From Acidobacteriota bacterium (GTDB lineage Bacteria > Acidobacteriota > Terriglobia > Terriglobales > Acidobacteriaceae): a stretch of DNA of 56,094 bases. A model generated the notes under the pieces. It did no database searches. It saw only the letters and a list, made by a program, of their open reading frames with translations, and was not told the origin of the DNA. Numbering within the stretch: the stretch's first letter is position 1; every line of letters begins with the position of its first letter. Below, in pieces: positions 18,515 to 28,909 of this stretch. A program made the position numbers and the translations under genes. The stretch spans positions 1 through 56,094 of the forward strand of contig JAJZVX010000025.1 of the NCBI GenBank assembly GCA_021846985.1. The letters are read 5' to 3'.

Positions 18515-18949
18515 ATGCCAACGAAACGAAAATCTGGGATACCGACAGGCAATGCTGGAGAATACTTCGTAATGGGTGAGCTTTTGAGGCGCGGCTTCGA
18601 CGCGCAACTAGCGGATCGAAACACCAAGGGATATGACATTTTAGTGGGGCAATCGACAGATAAGGCGTTGCGCAAGGCACAAGTGAAATCCGTCCGGGTT
18701 GGCCCATGGTATGTCAGCACGTCGCAATTCGAAAAAAGTAATTCAGATATGGTCACGATTTACGTGCTCCTCGGCTCCGAAGCCAGCAAGGATGCAGTCA
18801 GATATTTCATCGCTACAAATCAAGAGCTTGCAGAGAAGGTCGAGCAGCCGAAGTCATGGGAAGAAAAAGGAGAAAAGACAGGATTCATGACTTTGCTATC
18901 AGTCTCACCATTTGAGAATATGTGGGAGAAGCTGCGCCCGAAAAACTAA
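18515..18949 (+). CDS. Small PD-(D/E)XK nuclease-like protein
   Basis: A 144-residue protein with a likely PD-(D/E)XK fold: GNAGEYFVMGELLRRGFD (a glutamate-bearing first helix), KGYDILV (the motif aspartate) and KAQVKSV (the Q-x-K catalytic lysine), spaced as in small restriction-like endonucleases. Its composition is AT-richer than the core genes. It lies 51 bases after the recombinase at 17348 and faces the P4-type integrase. It could be mobile-element cargo, for example a restriction-like or homing-type nuclease. No methylase or toxin partner is visible, so defence function is only a guess. Confidence 0.6.
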   Translation: MPTKRKSGIPTGNAGEYFVMGELLRRGFDAQLADRNTKGYDILVGQSTDKALRKAQVKSVRVGPWYVSTSQFEKSNSDMVTIYVLLGSEASKDAVRYFIATNQELAEKVEQPKSWEEKGEKTGFMTLLSVSPFENMWEKLRPKN

Positions 18950-19032
18950 CATTCGTATCGAAGCGGGCAGGACGTTGAAAGAGGCGGGTTCGGATTTCGC
19001 CTTTTAATTTTTCGGTTCAACTGATTTTCGCG

Positions 19033-20238
19033 CTACGCCGCCGAACCACGGAACGGCAGCACTTTGCCGCCGCGCCGGGTTTGCTCCAGATAATCGGCCC
19101 AGCCCTGCATCATTCTGGCCCGTGGCTCCAGGTAGAGCGCGTGATTGTAGGCCGCGCTCACGGCATTGCGCGGCGCGTGGGCAAGCTGCAATTCGATGTG
19201 CTCATGGTTGTAGCCCTGCTCATGCAGGATGGTGGAGGCCAGCCCACGGAAGCCGTGGCCGGTCATGCGGCCCTTGTAACCCATCCGCTCCAGCGCCTTG
19301 AGGATGGTGTTATTGCTCATCGGCTTCTTCGCGTCGCGGTCACCAGGGAAAAGCCATTCGCTCTGGCCGGTCAGCGTCCGCAGAGTGTCCAGCACATCCA
19401 ATGCCTGCCGGGACAGGGGGACGATGTGCGGTGTCCGCATCTTCATGCGCTCCGCGGGAATGTCCCAGCGGGCAGTCTCCGCGTCAAACTCAGCCCACTT
19501 TGCTCCGATTAGCTCGCTGGTGCGCACAAAGGTGAGAGCCATCAACTTCAAGGCCAGCCGGGTGACGTGCGTTCCCTGATAAACCTCCATCACGCGGAGC
19601 AGTTCCGGCAACTCGCGCGCATCCACGCGGGCATAGTTCACTTTGCGCGTCGATTTGAGAATATCGCTGGGGCGAATCTCGCTGGCCGGATTGCGCGTGG
19701 CGTATCCGTGGGCAATGGCGAAGCGGAAGACTTGCCCGGTTGTCTCCAGGGCGCGCTTGGCAATGTCGCGCGCGCCGCGCTGCTCAATGGCCTTGGTCAT
19801 GGCCACCAGTTCCGGCGCTTCAACCAGCGCGATGGGCCGTGCGCCCAGGCAGGGCAGAATGTCGGCATCCATGCGGCGCTTCACGTAGTCCACATGGCGC
19901 GGGCTTTTGCCATCCTGCCAGTGAGCCAGCCAGAGGCGGGCGACACTCTGGAAGGAGTTCTCCACCGCCGCCTTTTCGGCCTTGCGCTCGGCCATCGGGT
20001 CTGTGCCAGCGGCCAGCAGTTTGCGCGCCGCAGTGTGGCGCTCTCGGGCGAGCGATAGGGAGACATCGGGATAGCTTCCGAAGGTCATGAGTTTTTCGCG
20101 GCCTTCAAAGCGATACTTCCAACGCCATAGCTTGCCGCCTGCGGGGGTAATCCAGATGTACAGCCCTCCACCATCGCTCATGCGGTAGGCGGAAGACTTG
20201 GCCTTTGCTTTGCGAATTTCTGTATCAGTGAGCGCCAC
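19033..20238 (-). CDS. P4-type tyrosine integrase (DUF4102 arm-binding domain)
   Basis: Integrase of the P4/CP4 type that inserts genomic islands into tRNA 3' ends. From GTG 20238 the 401 residues begin VALTDTEIRKAK, the typical start of the DUF4102 arm-DNA-binding domain. Catalytic residues are Arg239 (FVRTSELIGAKW), His328 and Arg331 (TGHGFRGLAS), His354 and Tyr364 (YNHALY). I prefer GTG because GGGAGGG lies 7 bases upstream; an ATG at 20253 would add five residues. The gene starts about 190 bases from the 3' end of tRNA-Ser, the standard arrangement for such islands. It appears intact. Confidence 0.92.
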   Translation of the reverse strand: MALTDTEIRKAKAKSSAYRMSDGGGLYIWITPAGGKLWRWKYRFEGREKLMTFGSYPDVSLSLARERHTAARKLLAAGTDPMAERKAEKAAVENSFQSVARLWLAHWQDGKSPRHVDYVKRRMDADILPCLGARPIALVEAPELVAMTKAIEQRGARDIAKRALETTGQVFRFAIAHGYATRNPASEIRPSDILKSTRKVNYARVDARELPELLRVMEVYQGTHVTRLALKLMALTFVRTSELIGAKWAEFDAETARWDIPAERMKMRTPHIVPLSRQALDVLDTLRTLTGQSEWLFPGDRDAKKPMSNNTILKALERMGYKGRMTGHGFRGLASTILHEQGYNHEHIELQLAHAPRNAVSAAYNHALYLEPRARMMQGWADYLEQTRRGGKVLPFRGSAA

Positions 20239-20269
20239 GGCAAGCCCTCCCATTCCCTGTTTTGGAAGA

Positions 20270-20338
20270 TACCCCCAGGGTAAAAGTCAACATACCCCCA
20301 AAAGTACCCCCACCGGAATGTGGCTTCCATAGTACCCC
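20270..20338. repeat. TACCCCC(A) repeats, candidate integrase arm-type sites
   Basis: Three exact TACCCCCA copies (20270-20277, 20293-20300, 20305-20312) and a degenerate TACCCC (20333-20338) lie between the integrase start and the tRNA 3' end, all in the same orientation. Clusters of this kind are typical arm-type binding sites for DUF4102 integrases. Functional assignment is inference. Confidence 0.6.
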
Positions 20339-20425
20339 GATGGACAGTGTAATACAAGAAGTTATTTGTTTTCAGTGGATTAATGTATTAGATTGGACTT
20401 CATAGGATGCCCTTGGAAGGCTCAA

Positions 20426-20515
20426 TGGCGGAGGGAGAGGGATTCGAACCCTCGGAGCCCTTTCGAGCTCAACGGTTTTCAAGACCGCCGGTTTCAACCG
20501 CTCACCCATCCCTCC
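20426..20515 (-). tRNA. tRNA-Ser(UGA)
   Basis: The minus strand gives a 90-nt type II tRNA: acceptor stem GGAGGGA/TCCCTCC, anticodon stem-loop GGTCTTGAAAACC with anticodon TGA, a long variable arm (GAGCTCGAAAGGGCTC), a T-arm with GGTTCGAATCC, discriminator G and an encoded CCA (20428-20426). Its 3' end points at the integrase, marking the likely island attachment site. No second copy of the tRNA 3' end was found elsewhere in the window. Confidence 0.95.
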
Positions 20516-20929
20516 GCTGTAGGGAATTTACGTTCTTCGCCGCTTCAGGGTCTAGGCTTGTTGACAGAGTCTAGCAGTTTCTGGCAACTCCGTCACAAAT
20601 CCGCGGCTGCCAGGCCGGACCACTGGCGACCGCCACCGGGACGCGCCGCATCCCATGATATATGACTGGCGACTCCTGCGGTTCCGGCCATCCTTTCGCC
20701 TGGCGGCGGTCTGGCGGGCGCAGGTGCGCCAGGCGGCACCGTGGGCACATTGACCCGGAGGGCCGGAAGCCGGTACACTACTCTAGTTTGGCGATTCCTG
20801 CCTGTGGCCGTGGGGCCAGACGCTCGCCGGGAAGACGAAGGCTTGAGCGTGCCACGGCACGGAAGTTTCCGCCCGAGCTATTTTGTGGATGAGCGCACCC
20901 GCCGCGGCGGGAGCCGCGCTGGAGGAAAT
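20516..20929. promoter_or_regulatory. tRNA-Ser upstream region and rplU promoter/leader
   Basis: A promoter for rplU is suggested by TTGACC (20750-20755), an 18-bp spacer and TACACT (20774-20779). It would give a leader of about 140 bases, long enough for autoregulation by L21, although I recognise no named leader structure. A direct repeat of GTCTAG lies around 20551-20575. No gene is seen in the rest. Confidence 0.45.
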
Positions 20930-21250
20930 ATGTACGCGGTGATACGCACCGGTGGTAAGCAGTACCGGGTCGCACCAGGCGACGTGGTGAGGATTGAGAC
21001 GGTGGGCTCCGAAGGCCAGACGGTGGAGTTCAGCGATGTGCTGGCTGTGAGCGGCGAGCCGGGAACGGTGGCCAAACCGGCAGAGGCGAAGGTAACCGCG
21101 GAAGTGGTCAGCGAGGGGCGCGGCGACAAGGTGCTGGTCTTCCACTTCAAGCGGAAGAAGCAGTACAAGAAGCTGCAGGGGCACCGGCAGAATTTTACGG
21201 AAGTGCGCATCAAGGCCATCGAGGCCGACGGCGTGACGTATACGGCGTAA
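20930..21250 (+). CDS. rplU: 50S ribosomal protein L21
   Basis: Large-subunit ribosomal protein binding 23S rRNA. The 106 residues start MYAVIRTGGKQYRVAPGD and contain the L21 signature HFKRKKQYKKLQGHRQ. ATG 20930 is fixed by GGAGG at 20921-20925; the frame is open further upstream but that part is not L21-like. It is followed by rpmA after 118 bases, the usual order. Confidence 0.96.
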   Translation: MYAVIRTGGKQYRVAPGDVVRIETVGSEGQTVEFSDVLAVSGEPGTVAKPAEAKVTAEVVSEGRGDKVLVFHFKRKKQYKKLQGHRQNFTEVRIKAIEADGVTYTA

Positions 21251-21264
21251 GAGCGATCGACCCT

Positions 21265-21341
21265 CAGCTTTCAGCTTGAGGAGTGGGAGAGAAGGCCGAC
21301 GCGGCAAGCGCTGGTGAGCGATAACGGAAAGCTGAAAGCTG
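21265..21341. repeat. 13-bp inverted repeat in the rplU-rpmA spacer
   Basis: CAGCTTTCAGCTT (21265-21277) and AAGCTGAAAGCTG (21329-21341) are perfect inverted copies 51 bases apart. Each arm is itself built of a repeated CAGCTT unit. They could fold the spacer into a large hairpin that tunes rpmA expression, or be a dispersed intergenic repeat. Confidence 0.6.
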
Positions 21342-21368
21342 TGAGCTGACAGCCTGGGAGATTGGGCA

Positions 21369-21632
21369 ATGGCACATAAGAAAGGTGGAGGCAGCTCCAC
21401 AAACGGACGGGACTCAAACGCGCAGCGGCTGGGCGTGAAGGCATTTGCCGGACAACTGGTGACAGGCGGATCGATTATCATGCGGCAACGCGGGACGCGG
21501 ATCAAGCCGGGCGCCAACGTGGGCATTGGCTCGGACGATACGCTGTTTGCGAAGGTAACGGGTCGTGTGCATTTCCAGGACCGGGGCAACCGCGGCCGGT
21601 TTGCATCGATTGAGCCGGTGGAAGCCGAGTAG
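21369..21632 (+). CDS. rpmA: 50S ribosomal protein L27
   Basis: Large-subunit protein whose N-terminal tail reaches the peptidyl-transferase centre. The 87 residues start [20 protein letters not shown] and contain [15 protein letters not shown] and RVHFQDRG patterns of the family. No N-terminal propeptide like that of Firmicutes L27 is present. Second gene of the rplU-rpmA unit, followed by a strong terminator. Confidence 0.97.
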   Translation: MAHKKGGGSSTNGRDSNAQRLGVKAFAGQLVTGGSIIMRQRGTRIKPGANVGIGSDDTLFAKVTGRVHFQDRGNRGRFASIEPVEAE

Positions 21633-21656
21633 CGGTACAAACGATCAAGACACGAG

Positions 21657-21691
21657 GGGCCACGGCGCTGCCGTGGCCCTTCGTATTGTTT
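21657..21691 (+). terminator. Rho-independent terminator after rpmA
   Basis: The stem GGGCCACGGC / GCCGTGGCCC (21657-21666 and 21670-21679) with a 3-nt loop is followed by TTCGTATTGTTT. It separates rpmA from the convergent membrane protein gene. Confidence 0.75.
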
Positions 21692-21704
21692 AGACGAAAG
21701 CCGC

Positions 21705-22583
21705 TTAATATTCCGATTCGCGGCTCTTCAGACTCCGGTTGAGAACCTTATCCACCACCTTTTCGACATCGGTGAGGAAGAAACTCTCCGCAGGCTGTTG
21801 AACGGCAATCTGCGTGCCGGTGTGGCCGAGGGCAGAGGCGATCTCGTTCCAGCGATAGATGGTGGAGTTGACCGGCAAGACGACGGGCTGGCGGGCAGGT
21901 TCCGGGAGTGCGCTGTAGGTGACCCAGACGCCGAGGGCCAGCAACGCCAGCGACTCGTAGACGAACTGGAGCGGAGATGTCAGCGAGGAGTTTTTGGATA
22001 CCAGGGCGCCAAAAATAAAGTCGTTGGCTGACAACACGCCAAAACCGAGAGCGACGCCAAAGGCCACGTCACGCACGGAGAGACGGAGGGCATTCATGCT
22101 GAGACAGAGAAAAGCGAGGAGGCAAAGCTCGAGTATGCCCACTGAGCGCATGAGAGCGTAAGCGATATCGGGGATGATCAGGATGCCACGGTGGGCATAG
22201 GAGATGGAGGCCAAGCTGATAATGACCGACACCACAGCAGCCCAGCGGAAGGCGACGGTGCCGATCTTCATGAGGCCGGAGAATCCGCCCAGGGCCGAGC
22301 GAAAGACCTCGATGCAGACGAAGAAAAGCATGACAACGCTGGCGACGTAGACGGCCCAGTAGGCAAAGAAGTAGATGGCGTAGCAGTAGTCATTGAACCA
22401 GTGGCGGGACTGGCCGAAAAGAAGCACCAGGAGAACCGGCATGGAGGCTACATGCAAGACAAGGTAGGACCACATCGCCGGAAAACGCCGACAAAGGCTC
22501 TTCTTCCAGAAGAGGAAGGCAAGGAGAGCCCAGAGTGTAAACTCGGCCAGGCTCATGGCAGACATCGCAAAGTTTAGAGGCAT
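21705..22583 (-). CDS. Multi-pass membrane protein of unknown function
   Basis: A 292-residue integral membrane protein with about seven hydrophobic segments between residues 5 and 225 and a cytoplasmic tail of about 65 residues ending KVVDKVLNRSLKSRESEY. I recognise no catalytic motif or named domain. Start ATG 22583 is preferred over GTG 22589 because GAGAGG lies 6-7 bases before the ATG. It follows the small secreted-peptide gene at 22692-22871 by about 110 bases on the same strand, so they may be co-transcribed. A sensor or seven-helix membrane role is possible but unproven. Confidence 0.7.
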   Translation of the reverse strand: MPLNFAMSAMSLAEFTLWALLAFLFWKKSLCRRFPAMWSYLVLHVASMPVLLVLLFGQSRHWFNDYCYAIYFFAYWAVYVASVVMLFFVCIEVFRSALGGFSGLMKIGTVAFRWAAVVSVIISLASISYAHRGILIIPDIAYALMRSVGILELCLLAFLCLSMNALRLSVRDVAFGVALGFGVLSANDFIFGALVSKNSSLTSPLQFVYESLALLALGVWVTYSALPEPARQPVVLPVNSTIYRWNEIASALGHTGTQIAVQQPAESFFLTDVEKVVDKVLNRSLKSRESEY

Positions 22584-22691
22584 AGACACCCTCTCGCCAT
22601 TTCTGAGAGCAAACTCAGAATAGCGCCATCGGGGCAGCCGCTCAACCAGAAAGCAGAGTCGCCACTAGCACTTTCGTGCTATTACCTGAGC

Positions 22692-22871
22692 CTAGTAGCT
22701 CGTCGGAGGTACGCTGCAGGTGGGAATATGGGGTCCGCAACCCGGAACAGGCAGGCTGTCGGTGGCCGAGAGATGGCTGGCGAGCACACGCACGCTCGAG
22801 GAAGAGACGGAAGCAGCGGCCACGCCGGCGAAAACGACAGACAGAGCGAAGATGCGGATTGCGAGTTTCAT
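22692..22871 (-). CDS. Small secreted Cys-containing peptide
   Basis: A 59-codon gene: MKLAIRIFALSVVFAGVAAA is a clear signal peptide, followed by a Ser-rich linker and a C-terminal part VPGCGPHIPTCSVPPTSY with two cysteines seven residues apart (C-G-P-H-I-P-T-C), possibly a disulfide loop. The stop is TAG at 22694-22692. AGAGGG lies about 9 bases before ATG 22871. Conserved signal-peptide form, ribosome-binding site and same-strand membrane protein downstream argue that it is real. Function unknown; a signalling or envelope-associated peptide is a guess. Confidence 0.65.
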   Translation of the reverse strand: MKLAIRIFALSVVFAGVAAASVSSSSVRVLASHLSATDSLPVPGCGPHIPTCSVPPTSY

Positions 22872-25788
<2,917 letters not shown>

Positions 25789-26144
25789 GGTTTGTGACCG
25801 GACCTGTGACCAACTTTGAGATGCGCCAGGAATCGCGTGTGACCAGGATGGACTCGAGCCGAGAGCAGATGCGCGTTCGTCGCCGGCGCGGCGCCAACTG
25901 CCCTGATGCGCGAAGGCGCCATTGCCATTGCGCCGCACTGCCGCCAGGGTCGGGGGACGGCCCATACGAGGTTGCCGCGGAAGTCCGGCATGTCGGGCGC
26001 ATGGAGTTCGGCTGCCGCAGAATGAATGCTTCCACATGCCCGGCCTGAAGCTGGCCTTCGTACTTGCCCGCACATCCCAATGGCCCGTGGTGAAGTCAGG
26101 CGCCGCGGCCGCATATCCGAAGGGGTATACATTGCGAGGCCTCG
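25789..26144. other. Intergenic region without recognisable gene
   Basis: About 355 bases between gyrB and purE. Short frames exist on both strands but none has family-like sequence or a ribosome-binding site. GTGACC occurs three times near its start (25795-25850 region). The purE -10 element closes the region. Confidence 0.4.
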
Positions 26145-26150
26145 TATAAT
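26145..26150 (+). promoter_or_regulatory. Consensus -10 box giving an apparently leaderless purE
   Basis: A perfect TATAAT is followed by only six bases (TTCTTT) before the purE ATG at 26157, so normal start-site spacing puts +1 on the A of ATG. No ribosome-binding site exists in the gap. The -35 region is weak. Confidence 0.6.
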
Positions 26151-26156
26151 TTCTTT

Positions 26157-26648
26157 ATGAGCGACAAACCTCTCGTTGGCATCGTGATGGGCAGCAAGAA
26201 CGACTACGACATTCTCGCCGCCGCCGTTGAAATTCTGCGCGCCCTGGAAATTCCCTGCGAGGCGCGTGTCCTCAGTGCGCATCGCACCCCCGACCAACTC
26301 TTCGCCTACGTGGAGCAGGCGCAGGCGCGCGGCCTCAAGGTGATGATCGCCGGCGCCGGTGGAGCGGCTCATCTGGCAGGCGTCATCGCCGCCAAGACGC
26401 TGCTTCCGGTCCTCGCCGTGCCCATCGCGGCCACGCCACTCAACGGCCTTGACTCGCTTCTCTCCATGGTGCAGATGCCCAAAGGCATCCCCGTGGCCAC
26501 GCTGGCCATCGGCAAGCCCGGAGCGGCCAACGCCGCGCTCTTTGCCGCCGAAATCCTTGCCCTTGCCGACCCCAAGCTTCATGAGCGTCTGGCCGCATGG
26601 CGAGCCGCGCGCGCAAAAGAGGTTCTTGAGGCACAATTGCCCTCATAA
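26157..26648 (+). CDS. purE: N5-carboxyaminoimidazole ribonucleotide mutase (class I PurE)
   Basis: Purine biosynthesis enzyme converting N5-CAIR to CAIR. The 163 residues match class I Pur[12 protein letters not shown] near the start (the G-S-x-x-D phosphate loop), [25 protein letters not shown], and [19 protein letters not shown]. purK, often adjacent, is not in the window. The gene seems to be expressed from its own promoter without a leader. It is convergent with the zinc-ribbon gene, 28 bases away. Confidence 0.95.
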   Translation: MSDKPLVGIVMGSKNDYDILAAAVEILRALEIPCEARVLSAHRTPDQLFAYVEQAQARGLKVMIAGAGGAAHLAGVIAAKTLLPVLAVPIAATPLNGLDSLLSMVQMPKGIPVATLAIGKPGAANAALFAAEILALADPKLHERLAAWRAARAKEVLEAQLPS

Positions 26649-26676
26649 ACCACAAGGCAGCTATTGCGAAGAACCC

Positions 26677-26904
26677 TCAGTCGTGCGATTTGTCGGAGGT
26701 CTGCTCGTCTCTTTTTGCCCGTTCCTCGCTGCGGCGGACACGCGCGGCTTGGCGAAGGTTTAAAGCCAGCAGAAAGCCGATGTAATCGCGCTCGCGACAG
26801 TTGCGGCAGCGTACGGGGTACTGAAAGAGCAAGAACCGGGGTATATCCAGGAGGCGGAGCCTCGATGTCCTGAGATTAGCCGCGCCACAATGGGTGCATT
26901 GCAT
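26677..26904 (-). CDS. Small zinc-ribbon protein
   Basis: A 75-residue protein, MQCTHCGAANLRTSRLRLLD then FQYPVRCRNCRERDYIG, with CxxC pairs at 3-6 and about 32-35 that should bind one zinc ion, and a basic, charged C-terminal tail. I start it at ATG 26904, which has GGAG 8 bases upstream; the frame extends to an ATG at 26958 without that signal. Function unknown; similar mini zinc ribbons recur in Acidobacteriota as far as I recall. Confidence 0.6.
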   Translation of the reverse strand: MQCTHCGAANLRTSRLRLLDIPRFLLFQYPVRCRNCRERDYIGFLLALNLRQAARVRRSEERAKRDEQTSDKSHD

Positions 26905-27470
26905 CGCACACACTCCATGAAAGTCGGTTTGACCACGCCGGCGAAAAGTGGATTCCATTGTGCGCGGCAGGAACCACGGACCACATAAGTGGTCTTACTT
27001 TATCACGTAGCCTTATGGGGCATTTAAATAATTAATGAAAATTCCGGGGTATGGGTACACTGCGAACTTCTGCGATCGTTTCCATGCCTCACACCCGGAA
27101 AGTGCGGATTCCGGTCCATGTGGGCAGTTGATTCCAGTGGATGTGGGCACCGAAAGCGCTCTGATGTGGGCAGGGATTACGCCGCGATGTGGGCAGGATT
27201 CCGGGTTGCACCGTAATCAGTGCCCACATGGCGTAATCGGTGCCCACATCACTGGAATACGCAGAAAGAAGATCTACAAGACTGCGCTTGCTGACGGGAA
27301 GATGCCGGCCTTCGCATTGTCAAAAAAAAAGGACGAACCGGCACCTGGGTGCGTGTCCGGCATATGCGCTTGATATTCTGTAATCAATTTAAAATCAACA
27401 ACATACCAGACATGGCAGATTTCGCAAGTCATTGATTCTAACGGGACTGAAATCTATGCCAGAGCGGCAC
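26905..27470. other. Long intergenic region holding an IS-end-like element
   Basis: No gene is supported in these roughly 565 bases. The middle is occupied by the inverted TGTGGGCA-repeat element described at 27118-27258. The flanks are AT-rich, including TTAAAATCAACAACATACCAG near 27390-27410, but hold nothing I can name. Confidence 0.4.
27118..27258. repeat. MITE-like palindromic element with IS21-type end repeats
   Basis: ATTCCAGTG(G)ATGTGGGCACCGA at 27131-27153 is matched by its inverted copy at 27237-27258, differing by one inserted base. The left side has four ATGTGGGCA copies (about 27118, 27141, 27164, 27186) and the right side two inverted copies (about 27220 and 27241), with GATTACGCC/GGCGTAATC between them. 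Multiple short terminal repeats of this kind are typical of IS21-family ends. No transposase is present, so this is either two ends joined after internal deletion or a non-autonomous derivative. Confidence 0.65.
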
Positions 27471-27971
27471 CTAGGAAGGAAAGAGGAAGTCGGAATAAGC
27501 GGCCATGGAGGCAACGCGGGCACGACGGCGCCGCGGAGACGATGCAGGGGCGCCCAGAAGGCTGGCAATTTCGCGCAACTCGGCGCGCGCCGCACCGATC
27601 GCTTCGATCACCGATTCGGGGGGCTTAATTCCGGAGGCGGGCGACGGGGAAAGGCGCGGTTGAAGCGCAGGAGAGCGCGGTACCCGCTGAAGCGCCTGAC
27701 GCGCACCGGAGAGCGTATATCCTTCTTGATGGGTGAGTTGCTTGATGGCTAGCGCAATTTCCACGTCACGGCGGCGGTACAGCCGCTGGCCCGAACCGCT
27801 CTTGTTGGGTTTGAGTTGGGGGAACTGGGTTTCCCAGAAGCGCAGCACATGGGGCTCTACCTGGCAGATGCGCGCGACATCGCCGATTTTGAAATAGAGA
27901 CGGTCGGGGATGGAAGGCTGACCATCTGTCGGCTGGAGAGAAGTGCGCTTTGTGGAGAGCGGCGTAGGCAT
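27471..27971 (-). CDS. MerR-family transcriptional regulator
   Basis: A 166-residue DNA-binding protein with an N-terminal MerR winged helix: YFKIGDVARICQVEPHVLRF (about 26-45) then WETQFPQLKPNKSGSGQRLY and RRRDVEIALAIKQL. A dimerisation helix follows from about 75, and a basic Arg-rich tail ends the protein. No cysteine-based metal site is apparent, so it is not a classical metal sensor; it resembles the short RacA/HspR-like MerR group. Start ATG 27971. Target unknown. Confidence 0.85.
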   Translation of the reverse strand: MPTPLSTKRTSLQPTDGQPSIPDRLYFKIGDVARICQVEPHVLRFWETQFPQLKPNKSGSGQRLYRRRDVEIALAIKQLTHQEGYTLSGARQALQRVPRSPALQPRLSPSPASGIKPPESVIEAIGAARAELREIASLLGAPASSPRRRRARVASMAAYSDFLFPS

Positions 27972-28164
27972 GGCGCAAGCCGGAACAACTCCGGATGGAG
28001 GGAAGACCCTCTTCTAAGGGCAGTATAGGCCAGATCCTGCACCAATTGTGAAGCAAAAAAGTGCGAAGCGGCCTCATCCCGCGCAAACGAGGAATGAGCC
28101 TGAAAAAAGTGTGAGCCAGCGGGAAAGAGTGGACTTACACTTACGGTGGAATCCGTGTGGACCT

Positions 28165-28461
28165 ATGCCCGTCGCACAATTGACCTTGGAAATCCGCATT
28201 GAGCACGCGCAGTCGCTAAAAGATCGGCGTCAGGTGGTGCGTTCGCTGAAGGATCAGTTGAAACAGGGATTCAACGTTTCGGTGGCAGAGATGGATGAGG
28301 CCGTCACCTGGCAGTCGGCGACCATCGGGGTGGTGGCGATTTCGCGCTCGCGAGACTACCTGCATGGACTGGTAGAGGAGGTGGAGCGGGCTGCGCGGCG
28401 GATGCTGACGGAGTTGAGCGCCGAGCTGGCAGACTCGTTTTGGGAGTACCTCGAGAGCTAA
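28165..28461 (+). CDS. DUF503 protein
   Basis: A 98-residue protein of the DUF503 (YlxP-like) family: MPVAQLTLEIRIEHAQSLKD, RRQVVRSLKDQLKQGFNVSV, then EMDEAVTWQSATIGVVAISR. Family members often lie near infB/rbfA and are suspected ribosome-associated factors, but here there is no such neighbour. ATG 28165 is chosen because it coincides with the family start, although the frame is open from 28048. Confidence 0.85.
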   Translation: MPVAQLTLEIRIEHAQSLKDRRQVVRSLKDQLKQGFNVSVAEMDEAVTWQSATIGVVAISRSRDYLHGLVEEVERAARRMLTELSAELADSFWEYLES

Positions 28462-28909
28462 CTCCACAACCGCGTGAGTCCAGCGCACCGCAGGCCGGGC
28501 TGGTTCCGCCCCCCCATTTGAGCCGGAGAGAGAGCCCTCTCCGCGCTCGGACGTAATGCCGCGGTTTCTGGCCACGCTCCACTGCGTGCGGTGCCTGATC
28601 CAAAGGATGGGCTGTTCCACCCTCTTGAACACCGCTCTTCCTCAAGTCGTAAAAGAGAAAAAACGCCGAAAGCGATCTGAAGCCGGCTCTCCCGGCGCAG
28701 CCGCCGAAAGCGGCTTCCGAGCAGAACGCCATTCATGCGAACGGAGTTCTGCCGCATGCGATGGCCATTTCGCCGGAGGAAACGCGCTTCCCACTGCCAA
28801 TACTCCTCCACAAGATTCAAATTCGGTGTAGAATTCGCCGCAACAAAAGCTGTCTCGTCAGCGGCGCGCCCTGCCTCAGGCGGGCAGCGCCTCAGAATGA
28901 AAGGAGCCT
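28462..28909. other. Intergenic region without recognisable gene
   Basis: About 450 bases between the DUF503 gene and the peroxidase gene. Several short frames are open on both strands, but none resembles a protein family or has a ribosome-binding site. The peroxidase ribosome-binding site (AAAGGAG) lies at its right end. The promoter cannot be placed. Confidence 0.4.

Noticed and set aside
20270..20338. CRISPR-like array of TACCCCCA repeats
   Set aside because: Units are only 8 bp, spacing is 4-20 bases and irregular, and position beside an integrase fits arm-type sites instead.
20555..20575. TTGACA as a promoter for tRNA-Ser
   Set aside because: It is on the plus strand, while the tRNA is transcribed from the minus strand.
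27118..27258. CRISPR array from repeated ATGTGGGCA units
   Set aside because: Repeats are short and face each other as inverted ends, matching insertion-sequence termini and not direct repeats with spacers.
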